From Beijerinckiaceae bacterium (lineage in GTDB: Bacteria; Pseudomonadota; Alphaproteobacteria; Rhizobiales; Beijerinckiaceae): a stretch of DNA of 64,000 nucleotides. Within the stretch, counting starts at the first letter, position 1. Every line of letters starts with the position of its first letter. The stretch is taken from contig CANJWR010000002.1 in assembly GCA_947478455.1 (NCBI GenBank), positions 1-64,000 of the forward strand. Reading direction: 5' to 3'. Shown here in pieces: positions 25,955 through 35,730 of this stretch. The notes beneath the pieces are model-generated. The model was not told the origin of the DNA, did not search any database, and saw nothing but the letters and a program-made list of their open reading frames with translations. The position numbers and the translations under genes were made by a program.

Positions 25955-27871
25955 ATGAATCCAAACGTCCGGAATTTCGCGCTCTGGGTCATCATCTTTC
26001 TGCTCGTCGTAGCATTGGTGATGCTGTTCCAGAATCCGGGTCAGCGCGCACAGACACAGGACATCACTTTCAGCCAGTTGCTGAACGAGGTCGATCAGGG
26101 CCGCGTGCGGGAAGTTACGATTGCGGGTCACGAGATCAGCGGTCACTTCACCGACAACCGCGCCTTCACCACCTATGCGCCGAACGATCCGTCGCTGGTG
26201 CAGAACCTTTACAAGAAGAACGTGTCGATCTCGGCGCGTCCGCCGTCCGACGGCAATTCGTGGCTCGTGACGTTGCTGGTCAACGGCCTGCCGCTGATCG
26301 CCTTCCTGGGCGTGTGGATATTCCTGTCCCGGCAGATGCAGGGGGCTGGCGGAAAAGCCATGGGGTTCGGCAAATCGAAAGCCAAGCTCCTGACCGAGGC
26401 GCACGGGCGCGTGACGTTCGAGGACGTTGCGGGCGTCGACGAGGCCAAGGAAGACCTTCAGGAAATCGTCGAATTCCTCCGCGATCCGCAGAAATTCCAG
26501 CGGCTTGGCGGACGCATTCCGCGCGGCGTTCTGCTCGTCGGCCCTCCCGGCACCGGCAAGACCCTGCTGGCCCGCGCCATCGCCGGCGAAGCCAATGTGC
26601 CGTTCTTCACGATCTCGGGCTCGGACTTCGTTGAAATGTTCGTCGGCGTCGGCGCGAGCCGCGTGCGCGACATGTTCGAACAGGCCAAGAAGAACGCGCC
26701 CTGCATCATTTTCATCGACGAAATCGATGCTGTCGGTCGTCATCGCGGCGCCGGCCTCGGCGGCGGTAACGACGAACGCGAGCAGACGCTGAACCAGTTG
26801 CTGGTCGAGATGGACGGCTTCGAGGCGAACGAGGGCATCATCCTCATCGCCGCCACCAACCGTCCTGACGTGCTGGATCCCGCCCTGCTGCGTCCGGGCC
26901 GTTTCGACCGCCAGATCGTGGTGCCGAACCCCGACGTCACGGGCCGCGAGAAGATCCTGAAGGTTCACGTCCGTAAGGTGCCTCTGGCGCCGGACGTCGA
27001 CCTCAAGGTCGTCGCGCGCGGCACTCCGGGCTTCTCGGGCGCTGACCTGATGAACCTCGTCAACGAGGCAGCCTTGATGGCGGCGCGGCGCGGCAAGCGC
27101 ATCGTCACCATGGCTGAATTCGAGGACGCCAAGGACAAGATCATGATGGGCGCGGAACGCCGCACCCTCGTGATGACCGAGCAGGAAAAACTGCTCACCG
27201 CCTATCACGAAGGCGGCCACGCCATCGTGGCGCTGAACGTGCCGGCGACCGATCCCGTCCACAAGGCGACGATCATCCCGCGCGGTCGTGCTCTGGGCAT
27301 GGTCATGCAATTGCCGGAGCGCGACAAGCTGTCGATGAGCTACGAGCAGATGACCTCTCGTCTGGCCGTGCTGATGGGCGGACGCGTGTCGGAAGAGATC
27401 ATCTTCGGCAAGGACAAGGTGACGTCGGGCGCGCAGTCCGACATCGAACAGGCGACGAAACTCGCCCGCGCGATGGTCACCCGCTGGGGATTCTCGGACG
27501 AACTCGGCACCGTCATGTACGGCGAGAATCAGGAAGAGGTGTTCCTCGGCTATTCCATGGGCCGTCAGCAGAACATTTCGGAAGCGACCTCGCAGAAGAT
27601 CGATTCGGAAGTGCGCCGTCTGGTCGAACTCGGCCTGTCGGAAGCAACCCGCATCATCACCGAGAAGCGCGACCAGCTCGAAATCCTCGCGAAGGGTCTG
27701 CTTGAATACGAGACCCTGAGCGGCGACGAGATCATGGGCCTGATGGAAGGTCGCCCGCCGGTGCGCGATTCAGGCGACGATACGCCGGCCTCGCGGACCT
27801 CGCCGGTGCCGTCCGCCGGCAAGCCCCGGCCCAAGCCCGACGGCGGGCTGGAGCCTCAGCCGCAGGCCTGA
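25955..27871 (+). CDS. ftsH: FtsH, membrane AAA+ zinc metalloprotease
   Basis: A 638-residue inner-membrane protease that degrades misfolded membrane proteins and short-lived regulators such as RpoH and LpxC. Two transmembrane helices (about 7-25 and 105-124) flank a periplasmic domain. The AAA module has Walker A GPPGTGKT, Walker [12 protein letters not shown] and the second region of homology [21 protein letters not shown]. The protease site HEGGH lies near residue 418. The C-terminal tail is Pro-rich. ATG at 25955 has AGGGA upstream. The tilS-ftsH order is typical, and a strong terminator follows. Confidence 0.97.
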   Translation: MNPNVRNFALWVIIFLLVVALVMLFQNPGQRAQTQDITFSQLLNEVDQGRVREVTIAGHEISGHFTDNRAFTTYAPNDPSLVQNLYKKNVSISARPPSDGNSWLVTLLVNGLPLIAFLGVWIFLSRQMQGAGGKAMGFGKSKAKLLTEAHGRVTFEDVAGVDEAKEDLQEIVEFLRDPQKFQRLGGRIPRGVLLVGPPGTGKTLLARAIAGEANVPFFTISGSDFVEMFVGVGASRVRDMFEQAKKNAPCIIFIDEIDAVGRHRGAGLGGGNDEREQTLNQLLVEMDGFEANEGIILIAATNRPDVLDPALLRPGRFDRQIVVPNPDVTGREKILKVHVRKVPLAPDVDLKVVARGTPGFSGADLMNLVNEAALMAARRGKRIVTMAEFEDAKDKIMMGAERRTLVMTEQEKLLTAYHEGGHAIVALNVPATDPVHKATIIPRGRALGMVMQLPERDKLSMSYEQMTSRLAVLMGGRVSEEIIFGKDKVTSGAQSDIEQATKLARAMVTRWGFSDELGTVMYGENQEEVFLGYSMGRQQNISEATSQKIDSEVRRLVELGLSEATRIITEKRDQLEILAKGLLEYETLSGDEIMGLMEGRPPVRDSGDDTPASRTSPVPSAGKPRPKPDGGLEPQPQA

Positions 27872-27890
27872 GCGACGACATCAAATCGGA

Positions 27891-27918
27891 AAGCCCGGCC
27901 ATCGCGCCGGGCTTTTTC
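27891..27918 (+). terminator. Rho-independent terminator after ftsH
   Basis: The nine-base stem AAGCCCGGC (27891-27899) with GCCGGGCTT (27906-27914) is followed by a T-tract and C. Confidence 0.9.
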
Positions 27919-27939
27919 GTTTCAGGCTTTCGGAACGCG

Positions 27940-27971
27940 AAAACCCTCCGGACGGGGGCACGTCCGGAGGG
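27940..27971 (-). terminator. Hairpin terminator of the minus-strand gene ending at 28041
   Basis: A perfect 11-base stem, CCCTCCGGACG (27944-27954) with CGTCCGGAGGG (27961-27971), precedes TTTCG on the minus strand. It is convergent with the ftsH terminator. Confidence 0.6.
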
Positions 27972-28040
27972 CTCTCGTACTGGACCAGGGTGGAGAGACC
28001 CCGGCCGCAGAGGAGCCGGCAGGATCTCGAAATGGGTCGC

Positions 28041-28331
28041 CTAGTTGCAAACCCGGATGCGGCGGTAGCCGACCACGTCGCCGAAGCGGTTGTAAACGGC
28101 CCGGCGTTCCATCCAGCATTCGCCGCCATAAACTCGCTGCGGGGCGTAGTAGCCCGGGGAGGCGTTGGCGGCTCCGGCGGCCAGAGCGCCGAGAGCCAGA
28201 CCGCCGATGATCCCGGCAGCCACCAGACCGCCGCCGCGAGCAGAAGCGGGCGTCGCGGTCGAGGCCAGTGTGGCGGCCAGTGTGACGGCGACGAGACTTG
28301 CGGTGATGGATTTCTTGCAGATGGCGTTCAT
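28041..28331 (-). CDS. Small exported Gly-rich protein
   Basis: A 96-residue protein with the signal peptide MNAICKKSITASLVAVTLAATLASTATPASA. A Gly/Ala-rich hydrophobic segment follows (GGGLVAAGIIGGLALGALAAGA, a glycine-zipper pattern) and then a compact C-terminus with two Cys (GGECWMERRAVYNRFGDVVGYRRIRVCN), likely disulfide-bonded. Proteins of this layout are common in Hyphomicrobiales and uncharacterised. ATG at 28331 has GGAGAGA upstream. It probably resides in the envelope. It is divergent from rpsU across a 283-base gap that must hold both promoters. Confidence 0.8.
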   Translation of the reverse strand: MNAICKKSITASLVAVTLAATLASTATPASARGGGLVAAGIIGGLALGALAAGAANASPGYYAPQRVYGGECWMERRAVYNRFGDVVGYRRIRVCN

Positions 28332-28614
28332 GGCTCTCTCCAGAGTTTGTCTCGCGGCCGCATGTCCGACCGGCGATGAAATGACCCTAGTCGGCGCCTG
28401 CCGCAGCCGATGTGCGCGGGCGCACACGACGAACCGGGCGGCCATATGATCGGCAAAATCGTTCTCAACGCTTTTCTTTGCGGACTCCGGGGCGGCTGCT
28501 GGACACGCTCCGGTGATTCTGCTAATTCCCCGCACCACGGTGTGACGCGCCGTAAGCGTCAGGGAAGCTTTTTATCCGAACCGGCCTTAGACGCCGTCAA
28601 GACAGGATCACCGA

Positions 28615-28857
28615 GTGCAAGTTCTCGTTCGCGACAACAACGTCGACCAGGCCCTCAAGGCCCTCAAGAAGAAGATGCAGCGCGAGGGTATCTTCCGCGA
28701 AATGAAGCTGCGCGGCCATTACGAAAAGCCGTCCGAGAAGAAGGCCCGCGAGCGCGCGGAAGCCATCCGCCGGGCTCGCAAGCTGGCCCGCAAGAAGCTG
28801 CAGCGCGAAGGCCTGCTGCCGATGAAGCCGAAGCCCGTCATGGGCGCTCCGCGCTGA
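28615..28857 (+). CDS. rpsU: 30S ribosomal protein S21
   Basis: An 80-residue basic protein, [20 protein letters not shown] then [20 protein letters not shown], the invariant S21 sequence, with an extended basic C-terminus usual in alphaproteobacteria. S21 joins the 30S platform near the anti-Shine-Dalgarno and helps initiation. The start is GTG at 28615, fixed by the family N-terminus, with GGATCACCGA upstream. The leader contains a short hairpin (TGACGC at 28543-28548 with GCGTCA at 28556-28561) followed by a T-rich stretch. A strong terminator follows. Confidence 0.97.
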   Translation: MQVLVRDNNVDQALKALKKKMQREGIFREMKLRGHYEKPSEKKARERAEAIRRARKLARKKLQREGLLPMKPKPVMGAPR

Positions 28858-28910
28858 TCGAACGAATTTAACAGGGTGGAACGATCTCCCGCCCTGCTTT
28901 AATAAATGAG

Positions 28911-28949
28911 GGCGCCCCGGATTTATCCGTACGGGCGCCGTTATTTTTT
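28911..28949 (+). terminator. Rho-independent terminator after rpsU
   Basis: The outer stem GGCGCCC (28911-28917) with GGGCGCC (28933-28939) and inner stem CGGA/TCCG are followed by GTTATTTTTTC. Confidence 0.85.
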
Positions 28950-29078
28950 CTTCTATTGACTGAAACGCGCCAGCCAGTGCTATCGTTAATTGAACACTAA
29001 TGACTGATCCCTAGATGTCTCACGCCTGATGTATGAGTTGTGACGCAGCCCGGTTGGGTAGAGCGTCAAAGCAGGACG

Positions 29079-29975
29079 ATGTCGATGACCAAGCTTTTCG
29101 CCCCCCTTTCGGCTCCCGTAAACCGTTGCGGTCCGCCCCGTGCGCTGCTCACACTCGCGGGCGTTTCGATGTTGGCTCTAGCGCTGGCAGGCTGCGAAAG
29201 CGGCGGCAGCCTTGGCAATCTGCGCGGCGCAGGCGTAGCGGAGGTCGAGGCTCCGGACGCCAATGCGAGCGTCAACATCCAGTCGCTCTCGGAAGTTGTT
29301 CAGCGCAACCCCAATGACGCCGGCGCCCTCAACACGCGCGGCGCCGCCTATGCGAAAATCGGCCGCTATCAGGAAGCCGTTGCGGATTTCAGCAAGGCCA
29401 TCCAGCTTGAGCCGAATTCGGTGTCGGCCCTCACCAACAGGGCGCTGGCCTATCGGCAGACCAACCGCAACGACGCCGCGCTTGCCGATTTCAACCGCGC
29501 CATCGACGCGAATCCCAACCACGCGCCGGCGTGGCTCGGCCGCGCCAATCTGCTGCGCGCCCAGGGCAATCTCCAGCAGGCCATGACGGATCTCGACCGC
29601 GCCATCCGGCTGAACCCCGAGAATGCGCAGGCCTTCCATTCGCGCGGCCTTATCCGCCAGCGCGAGGGCGATCATCCGCGCGCCGTCTCGGACTTCGACA
29701 ATGCGATCGACCGCGATCCCTTCGCGTCGGCCCCCTATCTGGCGCGCGCCCAGAGCCTGACCGAAATCGGCAAGTTCGATGCGGCGATCGAGGATTTCAA
29801 CGCAGCTCTCAACGTCGACAACAAGAACGCCGACGGCTGGGCGGGTCTGGGCCTCGCCTACGAGCGCAAGGGCGACCGTGCGAAGTCAGCGGAGAACTAC
29901 AACCGCGCCATTACGCTGGAGCCAAACCATCCGCTGGCGCGCGCCGGTATGTCTCGCGTGGGCGGAAGAGTTTGA
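29079..29975 (+). CDS. TPR-repeat lipoprotein (NlpI-like)
   Basis: A 298-residue protein. The N-terminus has a hydrophobic leader ending in the lipobox LALAGC near residue 37, predicting a lipoprotein. Seven or so tetratricopeptide repeats fill the rest (AGALNTRGAAYAKIGRYQEA, SALTNRALAYRQTNRNDAALADF, PAWLGRANLLRAQGNLQQA, and so on). Such proteins scaffold envelope complexes; NlpI, which adapts peptidoglycan hydrolases to proteases, is the closest named analogue, but orthology is not shown. ATG at 29079 follows GCAGGACG. A shared terminator separates it from convergent pntB. Confidence 0.88.
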   Translation: MSMTKLFAPLSAPVNRCGPPRALLTLAGVSMLALALAGCESGGSLGNLRGAGVAEVEAPDANASVNIQSLSEVVQRNPNDAGALNTRGAAYAKIGRYQEAVADFSKAIQLEPNSVSALTNRALAYRQTNRNDAALADFNRAIDANPNHAPAWLGRANLLRAQGNLQQAMTDLDRAIRLNPENAQAFHSRGLIRQREGDHPRAVSDFDNAIDRDPFASAPYLARAQSLTEIGKFDAAIEDFNAALNVDNKNADGWAGLGLAYERKGDRAKSAENYNRAITLEPNHPLARAGMSRVGGRV

Positions 29976-29997
29976 AATCTGCAACCATCCACAAATG

Positions 29998-30024
29998 AAA
30001 ACGGCGGCCAAAGGCCGCCGTTTT
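29998..30024. terminator. Bidirectional terminator between the TPR gene and pntB
   Basis: A perfect 12-base stem, AAAACGGCGGCC (29998-30009) and GGCCGCCGTTTT (30013-30024) with loop AAA, reads as a T-ended hairpin on both strands between two convergent genes. Confidence 0.9.
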
Positions 30025-30052
30025 CATTTCGCGCCGATGAATTGCACAGGCC

Positions 30053-31456
30053 TTAGTGGCCCAGCGCTTTCACGATGTTCTCGACCATCTTCTTGGCGTC
30101 GGCGAACAACATCATCGTGTTGTCCTTGAAGAACAGTTCGTTCTCCACGCCCGCATAGCCCGAGCCCATGCCGCGCTTGATGAACAGCACGGTCTTGGCC
30201 TTCTCGACGTCGAGAATCGGCATGCCGTAGATCGGCGATTTCGGATCGGTCTTGGCTGACGGGTTGGTGACGTCGTTGGCCCCGATCACGAAGGCCACGT
30301 CGGCCTGACCGAATTCGGAATTGATGTCCTCGAGTTCGAAGACCTCGTCGTAGGGCACATTGGCTTCCGCCAGCAGCACGTTCATGTGGCCCGGCATGCG
30401 GCCCGCAACCGGATGGATCGCGTATTTGACCTCGACGCCTTCCTTCTTGAGCAAATCGCACATCTCGCGCAGCGCGTGCTGCGCCTGCGCCACCGCCATG
30501 CCGTAGCCCGGCACGATGATGACCTTCTGGGCGTTCTTCATGATGTAGGCTGCGTCTTCCGCCGAGCCCTGCTTGACCGGGCGGGTTTCGACTGCGCCGG
30601 CGGCGGCTGCATCCGTCTCGCCGCCGAAACCGCCAAGGATGACCGAAATGAAGGACCGATTCATGCCCTTGCACATGATGTAGGACAGGATCGCGCCCGA
30701 AGAGCCGACCAGTGCGCCGGTGATGATCAGCGCCAGATTACCCAGCGTGAAGCCGATGCCTGCCGCCGCCCAACCCGAATAGGAGTTGAGCATCGACACC
30801 ACGACCGGCATGTCCGCGCCCCCGATGGGAACGATCAGCAGCACGCCCAGCGCAAACGACACGAGCGCAATGCACCAGAACACGAAGTGACTCTCGTTCG
30901 ACATGAACACGCCGATGAGGATCACCAGCAACGCCGCCAGCGCGATATTGATGAGGTGGCGCTGCGGCAGCATGATCGGCTTGCCGGACATGCGTCCGTC
31001 GAGCTTCAGGAAGGCGATCACCGAGCCGGTAAACGTAATCGCCCCGATGGCGAGGCCGAGCGACATTTCAAAAAGGCTGGCGCCGTGAATGTTGCCCACG
31101 GTGCCGATGCCGAAAGCAGCTGGGGCATAGAGCGCTCCTGCCGCCACGAGCACCGCCGCCATACCGACGAGCGCATGGAACAGGGCCACGAGCTGCGGCA
31201 TCTCGGTCATCTGCACCGTGCGGGCGCGCCACGCGCCAATGCCACCGCCGATGGCGATGCCGGCGATCACCAGCACCCAGCTCGAGAAGCCAGAGGGGAG
31301 CGCATACAGCAGCGTGGTGACGACCGCGATGCCCATGCCGACCATGCCGAACAGGTTGCCCTGACGCGACGTGGAGGGATGCGAAAGCCCGCGCAGGGCG
31401 AGAATGAACAGGACGCCCGATACGAGATAGAGAAGTGCGGCGAAATTGGCGCTCAT
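30053..31456 (-). CDS. pntB: NAD(P) transhydrogenase subunit beta
   Basis: A 467-residue subunit with eight or nine transmembrane helices in the first 270 residues, which form the proton channel (LLYLVSGVLFILALRGLSHP onward), and the NADP-binding domain III at the C-terminus (VIIVPGYGMAVAQAQHAL, GRMPGHMNVLLAEA, VAFVIGANDVTNP, KRGMGSGYAGVENELF). With PntA it uses proton re-entry to reduce NADP with NADH. It follows the second alpha gene after five bases and ends at a bidirectional terminator. Confidence 0.97.
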   Translation of the reverse strand: MSANFAALLYLVSGVLFILALRGLSHPSTSRQGNLFGMVGMGIAVVTTLLYALPSGFSSWVLVIAGIAIGGGIGAWRARTVQMTEMPQLVALFHALVGMAAVLVAAGALYAPAAFGIGTVGNIHGASLFEMSLGLAIGAITFTGSVIAFLKLDGRMSGKPIMLPQRHLINIALAALLVILIGVFMSNESHFVFWCIALVSFALGVLLIVPIGGADMPVVVSMLNSYSGWAAAGIGFTLGNLALIITGALVGSSGAILSYIMCKGMNRSFISVILGGFGGETDAAAAGAVETRPVKQGSAEDAAYIMKNAQKVIIVPGYGMAVAQAQHALREMCDLLKKEGVEVKYAIHPVAGRMPGHMNVLLAEANVPYDEVFELEDINSEFGQADVAFVIGANDVTNPSAKTDPKSPIYGMPILDVEKAKTVLFIKRGMGSGYAGVENELFFKDNTMMLFADAKKMVENIVKALGH

Positions 31457-31461
31457 GGGGC

Positions 31462-31881
31462 TCAGCCCTTCTTCTTGTACATCGACAACATGCGCTCGGT
31501 GACCATAAATCCGCCGAAGATGTTGACCGATGCGAGGATCAGGGCAATGAAGCCGAACACGCGCGCCCAGAGCGGGCCGTCGTCTCCCGGCGTCGAGGCG
31601 TCAACGCCGACCGACAGCAGAGCGCCAACCACGATGACCGACGAGATGGCGTTGGTGACCGACATCAGCGGCGTATGCAGCGCCGGCGTCACCTGCCATA
31701 CCACGTAATAGCCCACGAAAACCGCCAGAGCGAAAATCGCCAGACGGAACACGAAAGGATCGATCGCCCCGCCCGAGGCCGCGTGAGCGGCGCTGCCGGC
31801 GGCGGCCGAGATTGTGTCGGCGTAATTTTGCGCCGCCTTCTGGACCGTGTCGATAAATTGTTGGGTCGCTTCGGTCGCCAT
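31462..31881 (-). CDS. NAD(P) transhydrogenase alpha subunit, membrane part
   Basis: A 139-residue protein with three or four transmembrane helices: [41 protein letters not shown] and [21 protein letters not shown]. It corresponds to the C-terminal membrane domain of E. coli PntA, encoded separately here, the arrangement called PntAB or alpha-2 in alphaproteobacteria such as Rhodospirillum. The central gene of a three-gene operon. ATG at 31881 is used. Confidence 0.95.
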   Translation of the reverse strand: MATEATQQFIDTVQKAAQNYADTISAAAGSAAHAASGGAIDPFVFRLAIFALAVFVGYYVVWQVTPALHTPLMSVTNAISSVIVVGALLSVGVDASTPGDDGPLWARVFGFIALILASVNIFGGFMVTERMLSMYKKKG

Positions 31882-31921
31882 GGATTCGCCCTCTCTGTTG
31901 GGCTGGATCGGAAGCCGGGCC

Positions 31922-33061
31922 TCAGGCCTTCGGCAGGAAGTTCGGATGCACGACAGCGCCGTCGCGAGTCAGCAGGGTCGCTTTGACGAGTTCGTCGTCC
32001 CATTTCACGGCAATTTCCTTCTTTTCCTTGTCGATCATGGTTTCGACAAAGGCCAGAAGGTTCTTGGCGTAAAGGCTCGACGAGGTTGCCGCGAGACGAC
32101 CCGGCACATTGAGGTGGCCTACAATTTTTACGCCATTGTCAGTTATGAAAATTTCGCCGGGCTTTGCGAGCGCGCAATTGCCGCCGCGCTCGACCGCCAG
32201 ATCGATAATCACCGACCCCGGACGCATGGAGGCGACCATTTCGGCGCTGATGAGCTTCGGCGCCGGACGGCCGGGAATGAGCGCGGTGGTGATGACGATA
32301 TCCTGCTTGGCGATATGGGCCGCCGTGAGGGCCGCCTGCTTCGCCTGATATTCCTTCGACATTTCCTTGGCGTAGCCACCGGCGGTCTGGGCCTGCAGGA
32401 ATTCCTCGTCCTCGACGGCAAGAAACTTCGCGCCGAGCGATTCAACCTGCTCCTTGGTGGCGGGCCGAACGTCAGTTGCGGTCACGATGGCGCCGAGGCG
32501 GCGTGCCGTCGCAATAGCCTGCAAGCCTGCAACACCGACACCCATGATGAAAATACGGGCAGCCGGGACTGTTCCGGCGGCAGTCATCATCATGGGCAGA
32601 GCGCGACCATATTCGGCAGCGCCGTCGATCACTGCCCGATAACCGGCCAGATTTGCCTGCGAAGAGAGCACATCCATGACCTGCGCACGCGTAATGCGCG
32701 GCATGAATTCCATAGCGAATGCTGAAATGCCGGCTTCTGCCATGGCGGCGAGCGCCGCATCCTGACCATAAGGATCCATTATGGCGATGACCACAGCGCC
32801 ACGCTTCAGGCCCGTCAGCGCGTCAACCGCCGGGCGGCGCACTTTCAGGATGACATCTGCGTCCGCAACCGTTTCCGTCGCATTTGACGCAAGGGCCGCT
32901 CCGGCGGCCTCATAATCAGCGTCGGTGATGCCGGACGTGAGACCCGCCCCACGCTGGACCACCACGGTTGCGCCGAGGCCAATGAACTTCTTCACCGTTT
33001 CGGGTGTCGCGGCGACGCGCGTTTCGTTTGCCTCGGTCTCGGCTGGAATCGCGATGCGCAT
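31922..33061 (-). CDS. pntA: NAD(P) transhydrogenase alpha subunit, NAD-binding part
   Basis: A 379-residue soluble protein (alpha-1), related to alanine dehydrogenase. It begins [30 protein letters not shown], with the Rossmann NAD site [33 protein letters not shown] and [20 protein letters not shown]. It forms domain I of the transhydrogenase. ATG at 33061 has GGAGTT eight bases upstream; a longer frame to 33121 has no site. It leads the operon to the membrane alpha and beta subunits. A COX IV gene lies 113 bases upstream on the same strand. Confidence 0.97.
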   Translation of the reverse strand: MRIAIPAETEANETRVAATPETVKKFIGLGATVVVQRGAGLTSGITDADYEAAGAALASNATETVADADVILKVRRPAVDALTGLKRGAVVIAIMDPYGQDAALAAMAEAGISAFAMEFMPRITRAQVMDVLSSQANLAGYRAVIDGAAEYGRALPMMMTAAGTVPAARIFIMGVGVAGLQAIATARRLGAIVTATDVRPATKEQVESLGAKFLAVEDEEFLQAQTAGGYAKEMSKEYQAKQAALTAAHIAKQDIVITTALIPGRPAPKLISAEMVASMRPGSVIIDLAVERGGNCALAKPGEIFITDNGVKIVGHLNVPGRLAATSSSLYAKNLLAFVETMIDKEKKEIAVKWDDELVKATLLTRDGAVVHPNFLPKA

Positions 33062-33174
33062 GCGTAACTCCGAATTGGCGACGGCCGCGAAGGATCGCAG
33101 CCGGGCGTCAACCAATATCAATCAACTGGCGGCCTTCAAGCAAGAAGGCAGCCAGATGCGGTCTCGCGGATCGT

Positions 33175-33324
33175 TCAGAGAAGCGTGACGGCCATGAAAA
33201 CCAGAATGCCTACGCAGATAATCGTGCCCCACTTGGCGAGGCCGATGAACATGCGATAGGTGGCTTCGTGTTCGGCATAGTCCATGTCAGGATGGCCACC
33301 GGTTGCGCCGTGATTGTCAGCCAT
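33175..33324 (-). CDS. aa3-type cytochrome c oxidase subunit IV
   Basis: A 49-residue protein, easy to miss, starting at the ATG at 33324 with GGGGGA just upstream. It reads MADNHGATGGHPDMDYAEHE, then ATYRMFIGLAKWG, and ends in one transmembrane helix (TIICVGILVFMAVTLL). The MDYxEHExTYxxF signature and single C-terminal helix match bacterial aa3-type oxidase subunit IV, a small structural subunit. The catalytic subunits are not in this window; the gene is commonly found apart from them beside pntA, as here. Confidence 0.88.
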   Translation of the reverse strand: MADNHGATGGHPDMDYAEHEATYRMFIGLAKWGTIICVGILVFMAVTLL

Positions 33325-33422
33325 TTAGTCCCCCTCTTGCGCGCATGATTTTGCTGCTGACCGTCGATTAGCCGAATCCGCCACGACGGGCAAGGTCGAC
33401 AAAGCCGCAGCCTGGTCCGACG

Positions 33423-33932
33423 TCAGCTTCCCAACAGGGAGACGATCCACGACGGCGCGCCGGGATAAAGAATTGCAGCCATGAAAGCCGCCGCCAGCCC
33501 GAACGGCAGTGACTTGCGCGCATGGAGTTGCTCCAGCCAGCCGATTCCGGCGAGCTTCTCCGGCAGGGGGCGAGAACGCCACCAGGACTGAACAGGCCAT
33601 ACGGCCAGGCCGATCGCCAGAATGCCGGCCCCGAATACAAGCAAATTCGACCAGCCGATCCACGTAGCGATTGCGGCGGCGATTTTGGCGTCGGCGCTGG
33701 AGACCCAGCCCAGGCAGAAAAGGCAGAAGCCGATGCCGAGAACAGACAATCCACAACTTAATCCGTCAAGGATGAACCCTGCAGACGCCCCTTCGCCTAT
33801 CGAGACTGCCACGAACCCGCCAACCAGCGCGACAGCGACGCGGCTGATGCCGTGTGGCGAAAGCAGGTTTGCCGACACCGCCCAGACCATCAGGGCCCGG
33901 AACAGGATCAGGGAAGGCAGATTGTGGATCAT
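33423..33932 (-). CDS. Prepilin-peptidase-like (CpaA/TadV) membrane protein
   Basis: A 169-residue protein with about five hydrophobic segments. The C-terminal half matches A24 prepilin peptidases of the CpaA type: WVSSADAKIAAAIATWIGW, with the second catalytic Asp (D81) of the xDAK motif, and KSLPFGLAAAFMAAILYPGAP. The first catalytic Asp, usually in an SDLR..RIPN context after helix 1, seems absent: the equivalent stretch reads VSANLLSPHGISR. It may be inactive or an alternative use. No tad/cpa pilus genes are nearby. ATG at 33932 is preferred to the TTG at 33989. Confidence 0.65.
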   Translation of the reverse strand: MIHNLPSLILFRALMVWAVSANLLSPHGISRVAVALVGGFVAVSIGEGASAGFILDGLSCGLSVLGIGFCLFCLGWVSSADAKIAAAIATWIGWSNLLVFGAGILAIGLAVWPVQSWWRSRPLPEKLAGIGWLEQLHARKSLPFGLAAAFMAAILYPGAPSWIVSLLGS

Positions 33933-34045
33933 GGCCGAAACACCGCGCCGGAGATGAGGCTTGAGAATAAGGCGATGCCTGTTTCGCAAGGCTTACGGTA
34001 AAGGCGGCAGCAAGCTTAACGGTCGTTAACAGATCGGGTTTTTGT

Positions 34046-34086
34046 CTCAAAAACAAAAACATCCGCGCATCAGAGATGCGCGGATG
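34046..34086 (-). terminator. Rho-independent terminator of the tannase-like gene
   Basis: A perfect 12-base stem, CATCCGCGCATC (34060-34071) with GATGCGCGGATG (34075-34086), is followed on the minus strand by TTTTGTTTTTGAG. Confidence 0.9.
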
Positions 34087-34115
34087 AAGCTGTTAATAGT
34101 TACCGTTAAACTGAC

Positions 34116-35642
34116 TTATTGACCAATTCGCTCGCAGACGAAATTGGCCGGATCGTTCTGGTCGCCGTCGCCCTTGTACTTGGGCAGCTTTGGATAGGGG
34201 CAAAGTGGACGCGAGACTTTTGAATCCACCTTGGTGGCGATGACCTGCTCGGGAGCCTGATTCTTTTCGGCCCAGTTTTCCAGTGCGGTCAACATGTCGA
34301 ACTTGTCTGGACCCACGCCACCCCGGCAATGGCCGACGCCCGGAGCCATGAACAGGCGCGTGCTCTTGCCGTCGTCATCGCCGGTGCTCTTCTGGACAGC
34401 TTCAAAGTATTCGATAGTCGCCAGCGGGCTCGGGCCCGGGTCGTTGAAGCCGTGCCACATGATCAGTTTGCCGCCGCGTCCGGCAAAGCGCGCAATGCTG
34501 GGATTCTGGGCGATCACCCGGTCGCCCGCGTAGCTCTTCTCGATTTCCTCGACACCCTTTTCGACATCGAAGCTCATGATTTCGTAATTCGGGTCGTTCT
34601 TGACGAGATGCGACACGAAGGGGGAGCCAAGTACGGCGTTAAGGCCGCGCGGCATTTCGGGCGTGCCGATCATGCGAACGGCCCAGTCGCCTTCTCCGCC
34701 CCGCATGAGCGGATAGGCGCGCCACTTGCCGTCGGCGCCCTTCATGCCTGCATAGACCTTGCGGACCGTCTCGACCTGCTGCGGCGTCAGACACTGGGCG
34801 CCCGACTGGCCGGCCTTGCATTCGAGAACGCCCGGATCCCATGTGCACATGCGCGGGTCGGTCAGGATGCCGTCCTTCAGGCCGTCCTGCGCATCGCAGG
34901 CCTCCATCACGGCCTTGCTGATCAGCGGCACATGTTCGGGCATCAGATTGCTGCCCGACTTGGCGTGGAAGGACTGAACGCGGAACACAGAGTTTGTGTA
35001 AACGTGCGCGTTATAGACAGGCGCGCCCGCGATCACGCCGTCGAAATCCTCGCCATAGCGCTGGATTTCCGCCAGACCCTGACGGCCACCGGTTGAGCAG
35101 CCTTCGAAATAGGATTTCAGAGGGTTCTTGCCGTAATGCTCCACGATGATCTGCTTGGCCAGCTTGGTCATCACATTGGTAGCGCGATAGCCGAAATCAG
35201 TAATTGCATCGTTGTTCGGCTTGCCGGGCTCGGCAATAGCAAAGCTTGCATCAAGTGAATTTGCGCTCGCGTGGCCCAAGTCGTTCTGGGCGGTTGCATA
35301 GCCGCGCGAAAGGGCGTTCTCAACAGCTTCTGGCGTCATGTTGCCGGCAAAGCCGCCCCCGCCGACCGCGTAGAGCTTGCCGTTCCAGTTCTGTGGGAAA
35401 CGATACACGACGCCGACGTTTGAACCGCTGGACGGTTTGATGGTCGCCTGAATCTCGCAATAGGCGCCGATCTTCTTTTCAGGATTCGGATCGATCACCT
35501 TGGAGGATTTCACCTTGGTGTTGGCGAACATGCCGTCCGAATCAAGTTCGGCGCAGCTCATCAGATCGCCGGCCATGACCTGCGAAGACACCAGTGACGT
35601 GGCAACCAAAAGTCGCGTAATGCGTGCAGCATGCCGAAGCAT
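34116..35642 (-). CDS. Tannase/feruloyl esterase family protein, exported
   Basis: A 508-residue protein with the signal peptide MLRHAARITRLLVATSLVSSQVMA. The family motifs are present: nucleophile Ser183 in GCSTGGRQGL, the charge-relay Asp region WHGFNDPGPSP, and the His in GVGHCRGG. Conserved Cys pairs, including the one beside the catalytic Ser, are also kept. Relatives hydrolyse plant phenolic esters such as ferulate, gallate or mono-hydroxyethyl terephthalate; release of aromatic acids would feed the lig pathway here. The substrate cannot be settled from sequence. ATG at 35642 follows GGAGGAAAG. Confidence 0.88.
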   Translation of the reverse strand: MLRHAARITRLLVATSLVSSQVMAGDLMSCAELDSDGMFANTKVKSSKVIDPNPEKKIGAYCEIQATIKPSSGSNVGVVYRFPQNWNGKLYAVGGGGFAGNMTPEAVENALSRGYATAQNDLGHASANSLDASFAIAEPGKPNNDAITDFGYRATNVMTKLAKQIIVEHYGKNPLKSYFEGCSTGGRQGLAEIQRYGEDFDGVIAGAPVYNAHVYTNSVFRVQSFHAKSGSNLMPEHVPLISKAVMEACDAQDGLKDGILTDPRMCTWDPGVLECKAGQSGAQCLTPQQVETVRKVYAGMKGADGKWRAYPLMRGGEGDWAVRMIGTPEMPRGLNAVLGSPFVSHLVKNDPNYEIMSFDVEKGVEEIEKSYAGDRVIAQNPSIARFAGRGGKLIMWHGFNDPGPSPLATIEYFEAVQKSTGDDDGKSTRLFMAPGVGHCRGGVGPDKFDMLTALENWAEKNQAPEQVIATKVDSKVSRPLCPYPKLPKYKGDGDQNDPANFVCERIGQ

Positions 35643-35730
35643 CGTGGGCTTTCCTCCATGAACTTCCATGATTTGTACCGGCGCCCTGCAGAACGTCAAG
35701 CAGGCCTGCCGAGGAAAATCCCCGCCGGAT

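Noticed and set aside
34016-34029. TTAACGGTCGTTAA upstream of the prepilin-peptidase-like gene as a CtrA site
   Set aside because: The spacer is six bases, not seven, so it does not match the full CtrA site. A link to pilus control would be attractive but is not supported.
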